Assembly: GCA_050084985.1 (NCBI GenBank)
Contig: JBITNC010000001.1
Span: 106,950,001-107,014,000 of the forward strand
DNA from: Nageia nagi
Lineage: Eukaryota; Pinophyta
Direction of reading: 5' to 3'
DNA length: 64,000 nucleotides
A model generated the notes under the pieces. That model was given only the letters and a program-made list of their open reading frames with translations, searched no databases and was not told the DNA's origin. The position numbers and the translations under genes were made by a program. Positions 25,991 through 38,271 of the stretch are shown here, one piece after another (position 1 is the stretch's first letter; each line of letters opens with the position of its first letter).

Positions 25991-26690
25991 ATGGCTCAAC
26001 TAGTAGATTTTCCTACCTAAAATAATATTCATCCTTTGGTTGTTGCTACTAATTCACCTCCTATACCTCAAGCAACTTTCAAAGTTTTTCCTAAGTATGA
26101 TGGCTTTGAAAATATGCTATATGAATATTATCAAGATGTATCTTTGTTGGCTTCACTCTTTAATATTACCAATGAAACTATGATGATTAGGTTCCTATCA
26201 CACTTTTTCAAAGGCAAAGTAATTGAATGGTTTAAAACTCTTACCCTCCAATCTATAAATTCATAGGAAGAGTTATGTCAGAATTTAATTAAAATATATT
26301 TGCTATAGATGGTGATGATAACACATTCCTTAGCCTCATAGTATGTATCAAAAGATATCCTCATGAATCTATTGATGATTTCAATATCAGATTCAAAAGA
26401 ACATGGAATTCCATACTAGTAAGGATTAGACCAACAAATGCATAAGCTTTAGTGTATTACAACAAATATTTTCTTTCTAACCTCAATATGCTTATTGTTA
26501 TGTCAAAAGATACATTCTCACATGTTTACCAAATAGCAAAAATCACAAAACATATTCTGGTTTTCTTTGGTAAAATGCAACTTAGAATAATCATGCCTTT
26601 ATTTTTAAATTTACCTCCTAAATAGGCTCCACAAATAGGGCACCTTGGATTTCTAGCCTTACCACCTCCTTCCAAACCTATTTTCTAAAA
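25991..26690 (+). pseudogene. Gag of the Tat-like gypsy element
   Basis: The frame opens at an ATG at 25991 (MAQLVDFP, then a stop) and continues through FKVFPKYDGFENMLYEYYQDV and FFKGKVIEWFKTL at about 26207-26240. This corresponds to the Retrotrans_gag core (KYDG...L...FFxGxAxxWF). SINS, a stop at an expected Trp, then EELCQNLI and, after a frameshift, KRYPHESIDDFNIRFKRTW near 26350-26405 complete the core. No zinc knuckle is seen. Stops at 26264 and beyond break it. A further coding segment at 27322-27552 (YNIMEELKKTPSRMT) belongs to the gag-protease linker of the same polyprotein. Confidence 0.75.
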
Positions 26691-27321
26691 TCAATTACTA
26701 GCATTTTTTTGTCTTACATTCATAAGTACTGGTACTAAATCTAAATCTCAAGAAGAGGAAAGAATAAGGTAGTTGGAGGTAACTATTAAGAATCTAACCA
26801 ATAAGCTCACTATGTAAGAAAGGTAGAATCATGGTATTAATTATAAAAGATACAATAATTAGTATCAACTAAGATTCTAGCCCAAGATCAACCAAATAGT
26901 ATAGATAAATCCTTCTAAAATAATTGAAAATGCTATTATAACTAGTTCTATAGATAGTACTACTTTAGGCATTATAGAATGGTGTCCACCATGTTTAGCT
27001 TTTCATTTTCTAGATTCATATGCAATGTATTAACATCAATATTTGGGCTTACATTTTAACCAATTGGTGGAACTTGCATCAAATCCTAGTGCTAATCTCA
27101 TAATGGTAAACTTTTGACTTCTAAGATATTCTAGAGAATAAGCAAATTATGTTCAAACTAGAGCAACTTATTCAATAGGTCCATAGCAACCTCAAGCCAC
27201 TTAGTAATATCAATCATCCACTCAAGTACAACGTAAACTTAAGAAAGCTAAGGCTCCCTTAGCTTAGCATTAGAACTAACATCATCAAGTTTTATTTAAT
27301 CTAGATACTGTTCCATCAAAT

Positions 27322-27990
27322 TTGGGTACTAATGAAATAGGTGAAACAAACCTTGTTGCAACTAGAAAAGAAGTCTTGGGGAAAGAAAGACCCAGTACAT
27401 TAAGATATCTTTTCATTACTAATTATCATAAAGAAAATGTTACTCAATATTTTAGAATATATCAACAATTAGAACAAAGTAAGTCCATCCCATATGCTCC
27501 ATACAATATTATGGAAGAATTAAAGAAAACTCCTTCTAGGATGACTGTTTGATGCATTAAACATACTAGGTTAATTTTATCTTTTGTAAAAAACTTTGAA
27601 ATTAAAAAATAGTAAAAAAAAAGGTAAATGAAGAGAATCCTATGTATTCCATGTCTGAAGTTGTCTCTCCAGCTCTAATATGTATAAAAAGACCCTTACC
27701 TTTCTATTTATTTCTGAGACTAGAAGGTTGGGTAGTGAACAACTATATAATTGATACTAGAGCTATAATAACTATGATCCCTAAAAGCTGTTGCAGATGA
27801 AATGAAGCTGTATATTACAAGATGTATTGATGGTATCATACAATTAGATTTTTCCTTAGTAGATGTAGTTAGTAGTGTTAAAGGAGTTCAAATAAATTTG
27901 AATGCCTTCTCTAATATTCATGTTGTCTAAGATATTATTGTAGTGATCTTTCACCTTTATTCATAATATGTCTTTCTAGAGAATTTACTG
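27322..27990 (+). pseudogene. Gag-protease linker and aspartic protease remnant
   Basis: The segment YNIMEELKKTPSRMT at about 27498-27540 matches the block found before the protease in plant Tat-like polyproteins (a ..LKK.PA.MTV.DAL pattern). The protease itself is heavily decayed: IIDTRAIITMIP near 27748-27785 retains the D-[ST]-x-A core of the retropepsin active site with Gly changed to Arg, and frameshifts follow. The protease would have cleaved the polyprotein during particle maturation. It lies between gag and the RNase H-like domain. Confidence 0.55.
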
Positions 27991-28301
27991 TTAAATTGGA
28001 AGAATACCTAGCCTTAGGCTACAATCATCTTTTTCTTCCTTTCTAAAATAAATAGGTAAAAATTCCAAGTGAAGGCACCAAAATTATTCATCTCAAAAGG
28101 ATTAATGAACAAAACTATCTGAATGATCCATAATCAGTGGAAGTATTTGAAGATGACACACTAAGGGAATCACTACTAAAAATTGATGTTTTTTAAGTAA
28201 ATGATCCAAATTATTAGGTCATGGATGCTACCATGGGAAATTATTATTTATATGAGCAAACTTAGCCAATCGTAGTCATTACTGATAAAGAACATGAGAT
28301 A

Positions 28302-28730
28302 TGGACAATGTATTTTGATGCTTCTTGGTGTAGACATGGATGTGGAGCTGGAGTGGTCTTCAAATCTCCTAAGAGAACTACCAAAAGATTCTCCTTTTGA
28401 CTCACATATAATTGTACAAATAATGCTACTAAATATGAAATATTTTATTTAGAGTTATCTAAAGTAATCAATATAGGCATCAAATTCCTGATTATCCATG
28501 GTAATTTTGAATTGGTCATCAAGCAGGTCAGAAATCATATCAGTGCAAAACATCATTATTTAAAGAACTACAAGAATAGAGTGTGGGATATATTGGAGTC
28601 ATTTTTGGCTAGTAATTTTATATCTATTCCTAGAAGGCACAATTAAATAGTTGATGCACTTCTTATAAGACGGGCACATTATAATCTTGCTCATTATAAA
28701 AGAGGAGCTTTTAGAGTTAAAGTTTAGTGT
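28302..28730 (+). pseudogene. RNase H-like domain (RVT_3) located upstream of RT
   Basis: The frame reads WTMYFDASW...GCGAGVVF at 28302-28355, then TNNATKYEIFYLEL, IHGNFELVIKQVRNHI near 28493-28540, and VDALLIRRA near 28650. This is the RVT_3-type RNase H pattern: catalytic Asp in YFDxS, Glu in the position of AEYEA (here KYE), Asp of GDS replaced by Asn (GNF), and a final Asp in DAL. In Tat-type elements a second RNase H usually follows RT and the first RNase H; here it precedes RT. The protein segment leading from it to RT (AKSLIILKENYIELEVEP and TYDDLKTYDKDVIH near 29100) is continuous in order, so this looks like a true arrangement rather than a random fragment. Confidence 0.75.
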
Positions 28731-29099
28731 AGACCTTTAGTACCCAATGCTATAAACTTCTAGCAAGTATTTGAATTTGATGAGTATATTGTGAACTTTT
28801 TTATGGATGAAACAATAGCTCACACTTTTGGTACTCAATAAATAACTAATTATTTTCAAGAATTAGATGTCATTCAACTTAAAAATAATGTTATACCAAA
28901 AGTATTTCTCTCATTTTAAAGACTATTTGATTCAAAAGATATTCTAAAAGCTAAGTCTTTGATCATTCTAAAGGAGAATTATATTGAGTTGGAAGTAGAA
29001 CCTAAAAAATATATTAAAATTGGTTTAGAGTGTTTTGATATAAAAAAGGTTGTTATATCTCAAATTTGTCATAAATTTTTCCAAGTAATTACCTAGACT

Positions 29100-30470
29100 T
29101 ATGATGATCTCAAGACATATGATAAAGATGTCATTCACACATGATTGAGCTTGAACTAGAGGTCAAACCATACAAGCAAAAATAAAGACTAGTCAACCTA
29201 AAAATTGAAGAAGCTATGAAATAAGAGTTAATCAAGCTTCTTGATTCAAAAATTATTTATCCTATCAAGGTGCAAATCTAGTTCCTATTAGAAAGAAAAG
29301 TGGAGAAATCAAATTTTGTGTTGATTTTAGAAATTTGAATAAAGTGTATCTTAAAGATAATTATCCTCTCTCTCCTATGGACTAGATCTTGAATACAATA
29401 GCCAAAGCTTGCTATTTTTCAATAATTAATGGCTACTCAAGATTTAACCAAATTTGGATGAAAGATAAAAATCAATTCAAAACTATATTTACAACTAAAT
29501 GGGGGGTATTTTCTTTTTAAAGAATGTCATTTGGTCTTTCTAATGCAAGAGCTACCTTTCAAAGAGCCATGGATCATGCATTTGGCAAGATAATAAATAA
29601 GATTATACTAATATATCTAGATGATATCAAAATTGTCTCTAGAAGTAGAAGTGATCATCTAGAACATCTAAAACTAGTCTTTGAAATATGCATGAAATTT
29701 GGCATTTCAATAAATCAAAAATATTAATTTTTATGATCAACCAAGGAAAGTAACTTGACCACATTATCCCAAAAGAAGGACTAGCAATTGACCTAGATAG
29801 AGTAAAAGCTATAGAATCATTGCCACTCTCTTCTAACAAGAAGGCCTTACATTCATCCCTTGGTCAAATCAATTTTGTTAAAAAATTTATCAATAATTTT
29901 TCAAAGATTGTATCTCCAATCACTTCAATGCTAAAGAAAGATGCTATATTTTCTTGGTCCTATGAAGCAAAAGTTACCTTCAAAGAAATAAAAAGGCTAT
30001 AATAGATTTTCTCATGCTTAAAAATCTTGATATGTCAAAAGATTTCATCATGTATTCACATGGAGTAGATAGGAGCATTGCCATAATTTTTATACAAAAA
30101 ATGATAATAATGAAGAACATATGATTTTCTTTCATAGTCAAACACTACTTCAACACCAACAAAGGTACTCATTTATTGAAAAGTAAGTGTTTTTCATAGT
30201 GAAGGGGATTAAAAAATTAAAGCATTATATCATCCATAATAGAATCCTTGTATTTACTATCCATCCAAATGTAAGAAACTATATTATATAAGGAGATCTA
30301 GGTGAAAAAAAGGTTGGTTGGATTACTAAAATAATGGAATATGACATAGAAATTAAGCCAACCAAGCTAATAAGAGGTAGGAATTTATAAAAATATAGCT
30401 AAAGCTTCATATATGATTGCTCTTATGGAGGATGAATAGCAACTCAATTGAGAAAGTGATTAGATTAAAC
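29100..30470 (+). pseudogene. Reverse transcriptase and RNase H of the Tat-like gypsy element
   Basis: RT copies element RNA into DNA in the particle. Visible blocks: KKSGEIKFCVDFRNLNKV near 29295-29345, FSIINGYSRFNQIWM (expected D-x-x-S/A in the first catalytic motif; Asp replaced by Asn), FGLSNARATFQRAMDHAFG from 29527, and the catalytic YLDD at 29611-29625. The RT-RNase H connection follows at 29820-30000 (SLGQINFVKKFINNFSKI, FSWSYEAKVTFKEIK). The RNase H portion is weak and frameshifted (about 30005-30470). Stops replace several expected Gln and Trp codons. Integrase follows. Confidence 0.85.
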
Positions 30471-30475
30471 AAATC

Positions 30476-31710
30476 ATGGTTTATTTCCAAACTAGTAGGT
30501 GCCCTAAAGCTCTAGATAGGTTTCAAAGAAGGAGATTCAAGTTGCATGCCCTCAAATTTATCATGATAGATGACCATCTATATAGAAATTTTTTTGATCA
30601 AACCCTACTCAAATGTGTGACTCAAGATGAATCCTATAGAATATTGCATGAATTTCATTATGGATTCTCTAGTAGGCATTACATTTGACCAACATAGCAG
30701 TAAAGGTATTACAACTTGGATACTATTGGCCCACTATATTTTAGGATTCATTCAAGATTGTTCAAAAAATGTGATAAGTGTAATAAATTTGTGAAAAAGA
30801 GAAGATAAGATACAATGCCTCTCAAACTTATGGTAGTCAAATAACCCTTTAAACAATGGGGTATGGACTTCATTGGTGTTATAAATCCAAATTTTTTAGT
30901 AGGCCACAAGTTTATTTTGAATGTAATAGATTACTTCACTAGATGGTCAGAGTCTATGCCATGTAAAAATGTAGATCAAGAAGTGATGATAAAAATGATT
31001 AAAAAGATAATTACCCACTTTGGAATCCCATAAACTATTGTATCAAACAATGGCTTGATATTTACTAGATGTAATTTATCAAGCTTTGTAGCTTAGTATG
31101 GAATGTACTAGTTGTTCTCTTCAAACTATTACCCATAAGGTAACGGGTTAGCTGAATCAACTAACAAAAATCTAACTTGGATCATTAAGAGAATAATTTA
31201 AGGGAATCCTAAATAATGGCATAAATAATTGGATTTTGCATTAAAGGTAGATAGGATCAATATAAAATTAGCAATAAAGACATCCCCATATGCATTGGTA
31301 TATGGTAAAAGACTTGTGTTACCAATACACATGGAGTTATCAGCATTGAAAGTCTTGCAAGAAATGAAGGACCATCACTTTGAGCCATTACAATTTATAT
31401 ATATTCATCTCTTAAAATTAGAAGAAGATAGGAACAAAGCATATGAGTCATTCTAACATTGCCAGCACATTGTTAAGAAGTGGTTTGATAAGAAAAAGTC
31501 TTCTTGGGTGAAGTTTGAACCAAGTGATATTGTCCTCAAATTGGATGAGAAAAGAGAAAATATAGGAAGACACTAAAAATTTGATTCTTTTTGGAGTGGA
31601 CCTTACATCATCACCCAATCTATTCAAAGTAATGCATTCAAATTGCAAGATATTACTAGGTCTGGGGAATTACCTATTCCCATCAATGGGATCTATTTGA
31701 AACATTACTA
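30476..31710 (+). pseudogene. Integrase of the Tat-like gypsy element
   Basis: Integrase inserts the element's DNA copy into the genome. A zinc-binding segment is visible (HEFHYGFSSRHY near 30648, CDKCNKF near 30770). The rve core keeps the first catalytic Asp (WGMDFIGVI near 30859-30885). The second Asp is changed to Asn (VSNNGLIF near 31040-31062). The Glu is present in GLAESTNK (31146-31170). The C-terminal part shows PYALVYGKRLVLPI (31287-31330), FEPSDIVLKL and WSGPYIITQS near 31595-31620, and ends IPINGIYLKHY before a stop near 31710. Gln codons have become stops in FGIP-stop-TIV and YYP-stop-GNG. Confidence 0.85.
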
Positions 31711-32211
31711 GGTGATGAGATGATCTTGTAGTGCTCACAAAGCAATGTATATTGCAAATAGTTTTTGTAATTTTTTTTTGCATAATTTTCAAAAAGTAGG
31801 TAATCATTAATGATCAACTTTAATTTAGCTTTATCAAGCATTAATTTCAGTGTACTGCTTAGCTATCAACTGAATAAGGCAACATTTAAGGAAAAATTTC
31901 CTCAAATTTTACAAACCATCGCATAATTACCATAAATTAAATCTAGCATGCTTTAAAATTACTTATCCAGTCTATGCTAGCTCAATCTATACAATGCATA
32001 AGTCTCGAGATCCTTAAGTAGTAGTTGCCATTAATGCAAATCTTACCAACCTTGGATAAATAAAATTCTCCCATACCCTCTAGTTCAACACTTAGCTAAT
32101 TTCAAGCACACAAGTTTCCAAAGCATTTAGAACTTAGAGATTTTAGAGTTGAGTTATGTTAAGAGATAGAAAAGTTGTAGGGCCTTGTATTTCTTAAATT
32201 ACTATTTTTAA

Positions 32212-35200
32212 ATGACAACCAAAGGTTCAAGGAAGGGTGTTGATATCATGGTAACTTCTCGTCATCCTCTACAGCTCAAGTAGATCAACTTGAAGTTAAC
32301 CTTCTTTCTTTGTAAGAAGAATATATTGAGAATACACCAAGAATAAACTAGATTGAGATGGGGGTGATCAATCATATGGACACATGGAGAGCCAACTCCA
32401 ATTGCATTCTTTTGTAGCATAAGACACCTAAGGTGATCAAAAAGAGGAAGTCACTTGCTCATTCAAAAAGAGACATCATGGTTGATCAGGGTTTGGCTTA
32501 TTATGTGCCTTATGAGTCATTTACTTACCCTAAGCTATTATACTCCATAGCACATAGACATCACCAAAAGGGTTACCAAATAGAAATGTTCAAGAGCACA
32601 AAAGAGGGAGATGTATCAGAACCAAAGTTTGAAGTAGTACTAGATTACTTTCCTATTCCATCATCCAAGCATTTGCTATTCTAGTAGATTGGACTTTTCA
32701 TGTCAAGAAACAAATTGATTTAGAAAAGGAAAAGAATAACTTTTATGTCAATTAAGATGAAATGTTGAGCTAGATTAGTGGAAGATACCAAGATAGTAGG
32801 AAGGCCAAACTCTTATCAAGCTACCAGATAAATCTTTTTGAAAGAAAAAAGAATAGAAAAGTGTTGTAGGCACTAGTAGTTATCTTGGAAAAGAAGACCC
32901 ATATTGAAGTAGATGAAGCCATGGTGCATACGGCTTATAATATTTCAAAGGCTCATGTTTGCTATGACTTTTTGGCTTTCATAGCTGGAGATATAAAGAG
33001 GTGTTTATTCAAAATTGAGAAGTTAGACTTCAAACACTTCTCATATCTTTGGTGGCTCTTTACCCATCAAAATCTTGATAAACTTATAGAGGATAGGATA
33101 TTAGTTAAGTTGATGAGTTCTAGTGCTACACTCGTACCAATCGACTTGATGGTACCAATTTTGAGTAAGTTGCATGGATCCTACTACGAGTTTATGGATA
33201 AGTTCTATGTAATAGTAGTAAAAATTTTAACTAGAAAACTCCCTAATAGATTGCATAAAAATACAATGAGGGAGCTACAAGGAGGAAACAAAATTGGTGA
33301 CTAGTACTTCTTAAGAAGCCACATCTTGATAATCAGGTATAGGTATTTTGAGAGACCCTTTTTATTACCCAAATATGTAACCCCCTAGTTGTACTCAATA
33401 GAAATGGAAAGATAGATTTATGCTATAGAGATAAAATATGTGTCCAAGGGTAATTTTAAGTTTATTGTAGATATACCAACTTCTACTAAAAGTTTTACTC
33501 TTTTAGAAATAGGAAGTAAAGATAGTATAGCTCAATTCATTATACAAAATTTCAAATTAGATATGGTGGAAGCTACATGGATGTATGAACCTTTAGAAGA
33601 AATAACCCAAGTAATAAGGTCAAGCAAAAACTATCCAGCTTTTGTCCATGATATTAGGCCTCATATAGAATATTTTATAAATAAAACTAAATAGGAAGCA
33701 GAAATGTACCCTAATTGGGAATTCATACCCCTAAATAAATCTTGGATGGCCCTTGAAGGAATAACGAAGTATAGGAACTAGAAAAATAAGAGACAAGATT
33801 TTTTCCTCAACCTAGAGGTCTTCACCCAGTTAGCAAATCTTGGGTGGGGTTTGAATAAAATTTATTATTTTATAAAATTTAGATTTGAGTATACAACAAA
33901 AATTCACCACATTGAGAGTGAATTATTTGAAAAATTCAAATATGATAAGTACTGGGAGGCTAAGTATAGCAAAGATCCTTTGCCAAAGTTGGGATAGCCT
34001 CTTTATCCTCATTTTCAAGGAAAATCTATTGCAAGAGCAAGGCCAGTATAGATATAACAACCATATGGCATGGTTGAGCTTTCAAAGAAGGGAGATCAAG
34101 ACCCTTCAGACACTATCATCTCTTCTTGGAAGACTTCTTCAAAGAAAAAAAATAAAAATACAAACTCTTGCTCAAAGATAACAAATCTTGGAGAAAGTAT
34201 AAAAGCCTGTAAAAAAGCCCTACACCACTAAAATAAGGTCACAGTCACAAACAACTATACCTTCACCTTCAAAGGCTACAGGAGAAGTTCCAAAGGTGGT
34301 AGTAAAAGAGATAGAAATTTTTGATACAAAAGAGTTTAGAGACCCCCATGATATAAATATTGGTGCTATATAAGGAGCCCAGATGCAAGAATAAACCTTA
34401 AAAAAAGCAAATCCAAATTCAATAAGGCAAGGAAAGCATACATGGAACTAATGGATTTGCAATAGCTACACTTAGAGGAGGATTGAGAGATGATGATGAC
34501 AAATCTAAGAAAATGAAAGATTCTGGCCCAATAGATAAACTTAAATACAAATATAAGATCATGGAAGAGGTAGAGCAAGAATCAAAAGTTCAATACTTGA
34601 CACCTCCTTGGCAAGCATAGCCTATTCAACAAGTTGAGACACCTATTTTAGGTGGAATTAGTCCTCTTCATTATTTATTTCCTATAGCCTCATAAGAGGA
34701 AATAAAATTAATTTTTTCTATACAAATTGTAGAGTCCATTAATTGGACAACTTTTGTTAATAAGTCTCCTATGCTTTCTAAGAAATAATTGAGAATTTTG
34801 AGCAAGGTAATAGAAATAGGAGATATTAAAATAGTGCAAATGCCTTTCAAAGAAGGGAAATTGGATATTACTCCCATAGCTATAATAGATGTAGATATGT
34901 AAAGTGCATCGACAATTGACTAGTCAATATTCCTTATAAATACTTCAATGGCAACTGGTAAAAGTCTTCTAGCAATGGAGACTAAGAAAAATATATTAAG
35001 AAAATAGATTAATATAAAAAAGACCACTCCCTTAAAGATAAAATATTAGTTAGGTTATAGAATAAAAATAAAGAATTAATTACAAGGTTTGATAAGCAAA
35101 AATTAGAGTTTGATAAGAGCATAACAACAACAAACATTGATCTAGATGCTGCAAATCAAATAATAAAATATCTCAAAGCTCAATTTACATTCATTGATGC

Positions 35201-36030
35201 TCAAAAGGTCAAGCAGGTTGAGGTTGAGCTACAAACTATCATTGCAACAAAAAAAGTTTTATCTGATGACAATGCAAAGTTGTTATTGCTCATGAAAAAT
35301 TTTAGAAAATTCTTGGTGGAGCAAGTTAGTGATAGAATGATAATATTATCAAACTTGAATTTGATAAAGGAATAAACTATACAAGTGATCAAAGAGTTCC
35401 ATATTCAAATTGCTCTACATAAGCTAGCTCTGGATACTCCTAGGATAGTATTAGAAAGAATATAAGGCCATTTAAGGATCTTTATTGAAAAATACATAGC
35501 AATGATCTCTCCTAATCCAAGATAGTTGTATCAAAGGAAGATCCAAGATATTTGTGAACTCCAAAATTTGATGTTCAGCATCAATATTAATAAGTATCAG
35601 CTCACAATAGAGTTGGGATTCATTAACAAATTCTTTAATTCTTTGATTGAGATGAAGGCTCCCAAATTGTGGGGAAGAATAAAATGTATAAGATAGTGCT
35701 ATCAATTGGGTAGCTAATACCATTTATTTCCTTGAACATTCATTTTTTGAAAAATAAATCTCAAACTTACAACAAATAAATGAGTTGGCTCAAGAGGCAA
35801 TTACAATATTTTTGCATGCTAGAAGGCTAGAAAATGTTCTAATAAGGTTTAAAGTAGATAAAATCAAGATTAAAACATCCCCTATCTTATCATAGATTGA
35901 TTATAAAGATCTCAGTGATCTAAATAAAAAATTGTAGCCATTCCTCCTCCTAGAGTTGATTGTACTAGTGGATACCTCTACCAAGTCTACTTCTGGACAA
36001 GCTATTGGAAGCAACAATTAGAGGGTTCTA
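32212..36030 (+). pseudogene. Long extra ORF between integrase and 3' LTR, unknown function
   Basis: About 500 bp after integrase, a forward coding tract of about 3.6 kb can be followed through stops and frameshifts. It starts at an ATG at 32212 (MTTKGSRKGVDIMVTS). Clear stretches are 32433-32684, 32885-33304 (139 codons: ...VCYDFLAFIAGDIKRC...LWWLFTHQNL), 33440-33694 and 33705-34200. A Ser/Thr/Pro-rich linker near 34220-34290 follows, then a probable coiled coil rich in Lys, Glu, Leu and Ile (about 35040-35350). I recognise no family and see no membrane segment or envelope-like signature. Similar extra ORFs are known in plant Tat lineage elements; this one is in the sense direction and unusually long. 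Confidence 0.6.
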
Positions 36031-36070
36031 TTTTCTAGTAAGCAAAGACCCCAAAGAGCTGATTAAAGAT

Positions 36071-37804
36071 TGTATTCTTTTAAAATTACATTTTGAATTG
36101 GAATAATTCTAAATTATTCTTTATTCTTTTATTCTTTAGTGCTTGAGAGTTCCCAGGAGGGATATTACTCTCTTAGAGTCTCCATGAGTTGTAAATTCTT
36201 ATATTCTTTCATTCTTGTCAAACCTTCCTCTTCTCATTTCTTTTTCTTAGAGTATAAGTTTTGTAAAAAGAATACCCCGAATTTATGTGAATAAGAATTA
36301 TGATATTCTTCATTCTTTTATTATTTAATGCCCAAGAGTTATAAGAACTTGGGAGTTATGTTAATTTCTTAAGAGTACCTAGGAGAATTGTAAAGAATAC
36401 TTGAGAATTATGTAAATAAGAATGTTCAAGAGTTATATTTATTCCATTAGACTATCCATAAATTATTGACACAACTATCTAGGATTTGCATAAATTTAGA
36501 TCCAAGACATCAATAGAGCCCACTGATTTTAAGAGATGATGTCATAGTTTTTGATTAAAATTAGCAAGTCTTGAAATAAGCAATGGTAGGTGAAGATTTT
36601 TTAAAGATCATCAATAGAACCTATCAATTTTGAGTAATGATATCATAGTTTTTGATTAAAATCAATAGTTTTTAAATATCATTAATAAAGCCTATCGATT
36701 CTATGAGATGATGTCATAGTTTTTGATCAAAATCAACAAGTTTCAAAATAAGAAATGGTAAGAGTAATTCATAAAAGGAACATTTGGGGCCACTTCATCT
36801 TAAGTGTTTAACCCCCAAGGCCCTGTTAATGTGTCTACACCAACTCATTTCCACATAACAATGGTAGTTTATTATTGAATCAAGTTAACATAATATTTAT
36901 CAACTACCATTACTCTAATTATTGATATCTATTATGGAGATCATAAAGATTATAGAGAAGTAGATAACAACTAATAAAGCATAGTACCAAGTCATACCCA
37001 TTAATTTACAATCAAATAATTACTTAGATAGCTACAATGCTATCTCCAATCAGCTATAAGGCCAAAGAAGAAGCAATCAATAACATGTCAGAAGGATTGT
37101 AGCTCGATGGACATGGCTATTTAAAAATTACAAATTCTTATATAGTCATGTTGTTGGCACTTATTTACTATGTAATCTAACACAAATGTAGTATTTATAT
37201 AAATAGTGCTATTTTAGTTATTTCATTCAATGCTAGCAATTATGTATATTAATGAAACCGAACCACCCATAAAGGGAAGGAAGTTGTATAAATAGCTAAC
37301 TCGTAGAGATCAAAAAGGTCAAAAATTTTAGCAAATTTGTCCAAATCTATAAGATCTATTCACATATGATAATACAAAAAGACAATGCTTTTCCTTTTTG
37401 CAACAAAGTGGCTATTTATTGCTTATATGGATGTTATGTGTGAAATGTTTTCTTCAAATTATGGCTATGTATTGTAATTATGAGACCCTAAATGTGAGAT
37501 AGTTTGTTATTCTTAATCTTGGATATGGATTGCTACCCATGCTATAATACTTGGGTTGTATATTTCTTATTTTAGCTCTTTTTACTTACTTGTCTTTTTC
37601 TTGTAACTCTTTATCTTTTCATTTCTTTCTTGTTACTTTTAACCTTGAATATAGATATGAACTAACTTATAAACTAAAGATTGAGTAGAAAACCAACATG
37701 AGCGTATCTCCACCACCTTTTGCTCTTTTAAGGAATCTACCATTGTGGGCAATGAAGAACACGACTAGACCAAACTCTTTGAGGTTACGCTATTCCAATC
37801 AACA
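36071..37804 (+). repeat. 3' LTR of the Tat-like gypsy element
   Basis: Direct copy of 23734-25604, starting TGTATTCTTTTAAAATTAC and ending at about 37804. It is about 137 bp shorter, mainly through fewer copies of the internal 100-bp repeat. The purine-rich stretch before it (caaagagctgattaaagat) is a weak polypurine tract. Confidence 0.8.
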
Positions 37805-37809
37805 CTAAC
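37805..37809. repeat. Candidate target-site duplication, right copy
   Basis: ctaac directly after the 3' LTR (which ends ...aatcaaca), matching 23729-23733. Confidence 0.55.
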
Positions 37810-38061
37810 CATATGTTAGATCTAACTTCAAATACTACTAACATGTTACTAACATAAAAATGTTAGATCTTAGCCAATTACTCTAGCATAAATATGTTAG
37901 TATATATATCAAATTTCAACTTCAAAATAAGAAATTGAAATAGACTAACTATTGAAGTTTTAAATAAAAAATTGAAACAACTTTAGAGGTTAGATATACC
38001 TTAAATTTGAGGAGAGTTACCTCAAATTTACCAAATACAAATTTGAAGATATTACCACAAG

Positions 38062-38078
38062 AATGGCTTTGATACTAC
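38062..38078 (-). promoter_or_regulatory. Primer-binding site of the copia element
   Basis: The reverse strand reads tagtatcaaagccattc two bases after the LTR's terminal CA. This is the initiator-Met tRNA site TGGTATCAGAGCC with two G-to-A changes. It fixes this LTR as the 5' LTR of a reverse-strand element. Confidence 0.7.
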
Positions 38079-38079
38079 T

Positions 38080-38266
38080 TGATGAAATTGAAAGATTCCA
38101 TAAATCAAGATCATGTTGAAGCTTCTCCAACAAATCTAATATTCATCCTTATAGTAAAGCAATAATCAATCACACAAAAAATAACACATCATGTATAGTG
38201 GTTCCTCCATCTCTTGGGAGTACAACCACTTTGAACCATCATTATATTACATTACAATTTCTAACA
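38080..38266 (-). repeat. Copia LTR copy C (5' LTR) with an internal deletion
   Basis: Starts TGATGAAATTG like copy A and matches copies A and B to ttgaaccatcat (about 38242). It then jumps to tattacattacaatttctaaca, which corresponds to the opposite end of the LTR. About 290 bp of the middle, including the TATA region, is missing compared with copies A and B. Confidence 0.6.
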
Positions 38267-38271
38267 AATCT

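Larger units (their letters stand above)
23734..37804 (+). mobile_element. Tat-like Ty3/gypsy retrotransposon with RNase H before RT and an extra 3' ORF
   Basis: Direct LTRs (23734-25604 and 36071-37804) enclose gag, protease, an RNase H-like domain, reverse transcriptase, RNase H, integrase and a long extra ORF, all forward. The 5-bp sequence ctaac occurs directly outside both ends (23729-23733, 37805-37809). The flanks join into one copia leader when the element is removed. A complication is a good primer-site-like motif at 25743-25761, about 140 bp inside the end of the aligned LTR. Either the 5' LTR really extends to about 25741 and the 3' LTR is truncated, making ctaac a coincidence, or the motif is not the primer site. 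All ORFs are broken by stops. Confidence 0.8.
18692..38266 (-). mobile_element. Ty1/copia element relic, reverse strand, split by a gypsy element
   Basis: The 5' end is the LTR copy at 38080-38266, preceded on its inner side by an initiator-Met-type primer site (38062-38078). Copia gag lies at 22693-22000 on the same strand, and a 3' LTR with adjacent polypurine tract lies at 18692-19172. Bases flanking the two outer edges are aagct (18687-18691) and aatct (38267-38271), a near match expected for a 5-bp target duplication, and both edges fall inside one gag gene. No copia pol is visible between gag and the 3' LTR. A second LTR copy in the opposite orientation (21520-21999) abuts the end of gag, so the 3' half has been rearranged or further invaded. 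Confidence 0.55.

Noticed and set aside
32885-33304. Envelope-like gene of an endogenous retrovirus
   Set aside because: No signal peptide, no transmembrane helix and no fusion-type segment is visible. The safer description is an unknown extra ORF of a plant gypsy element.
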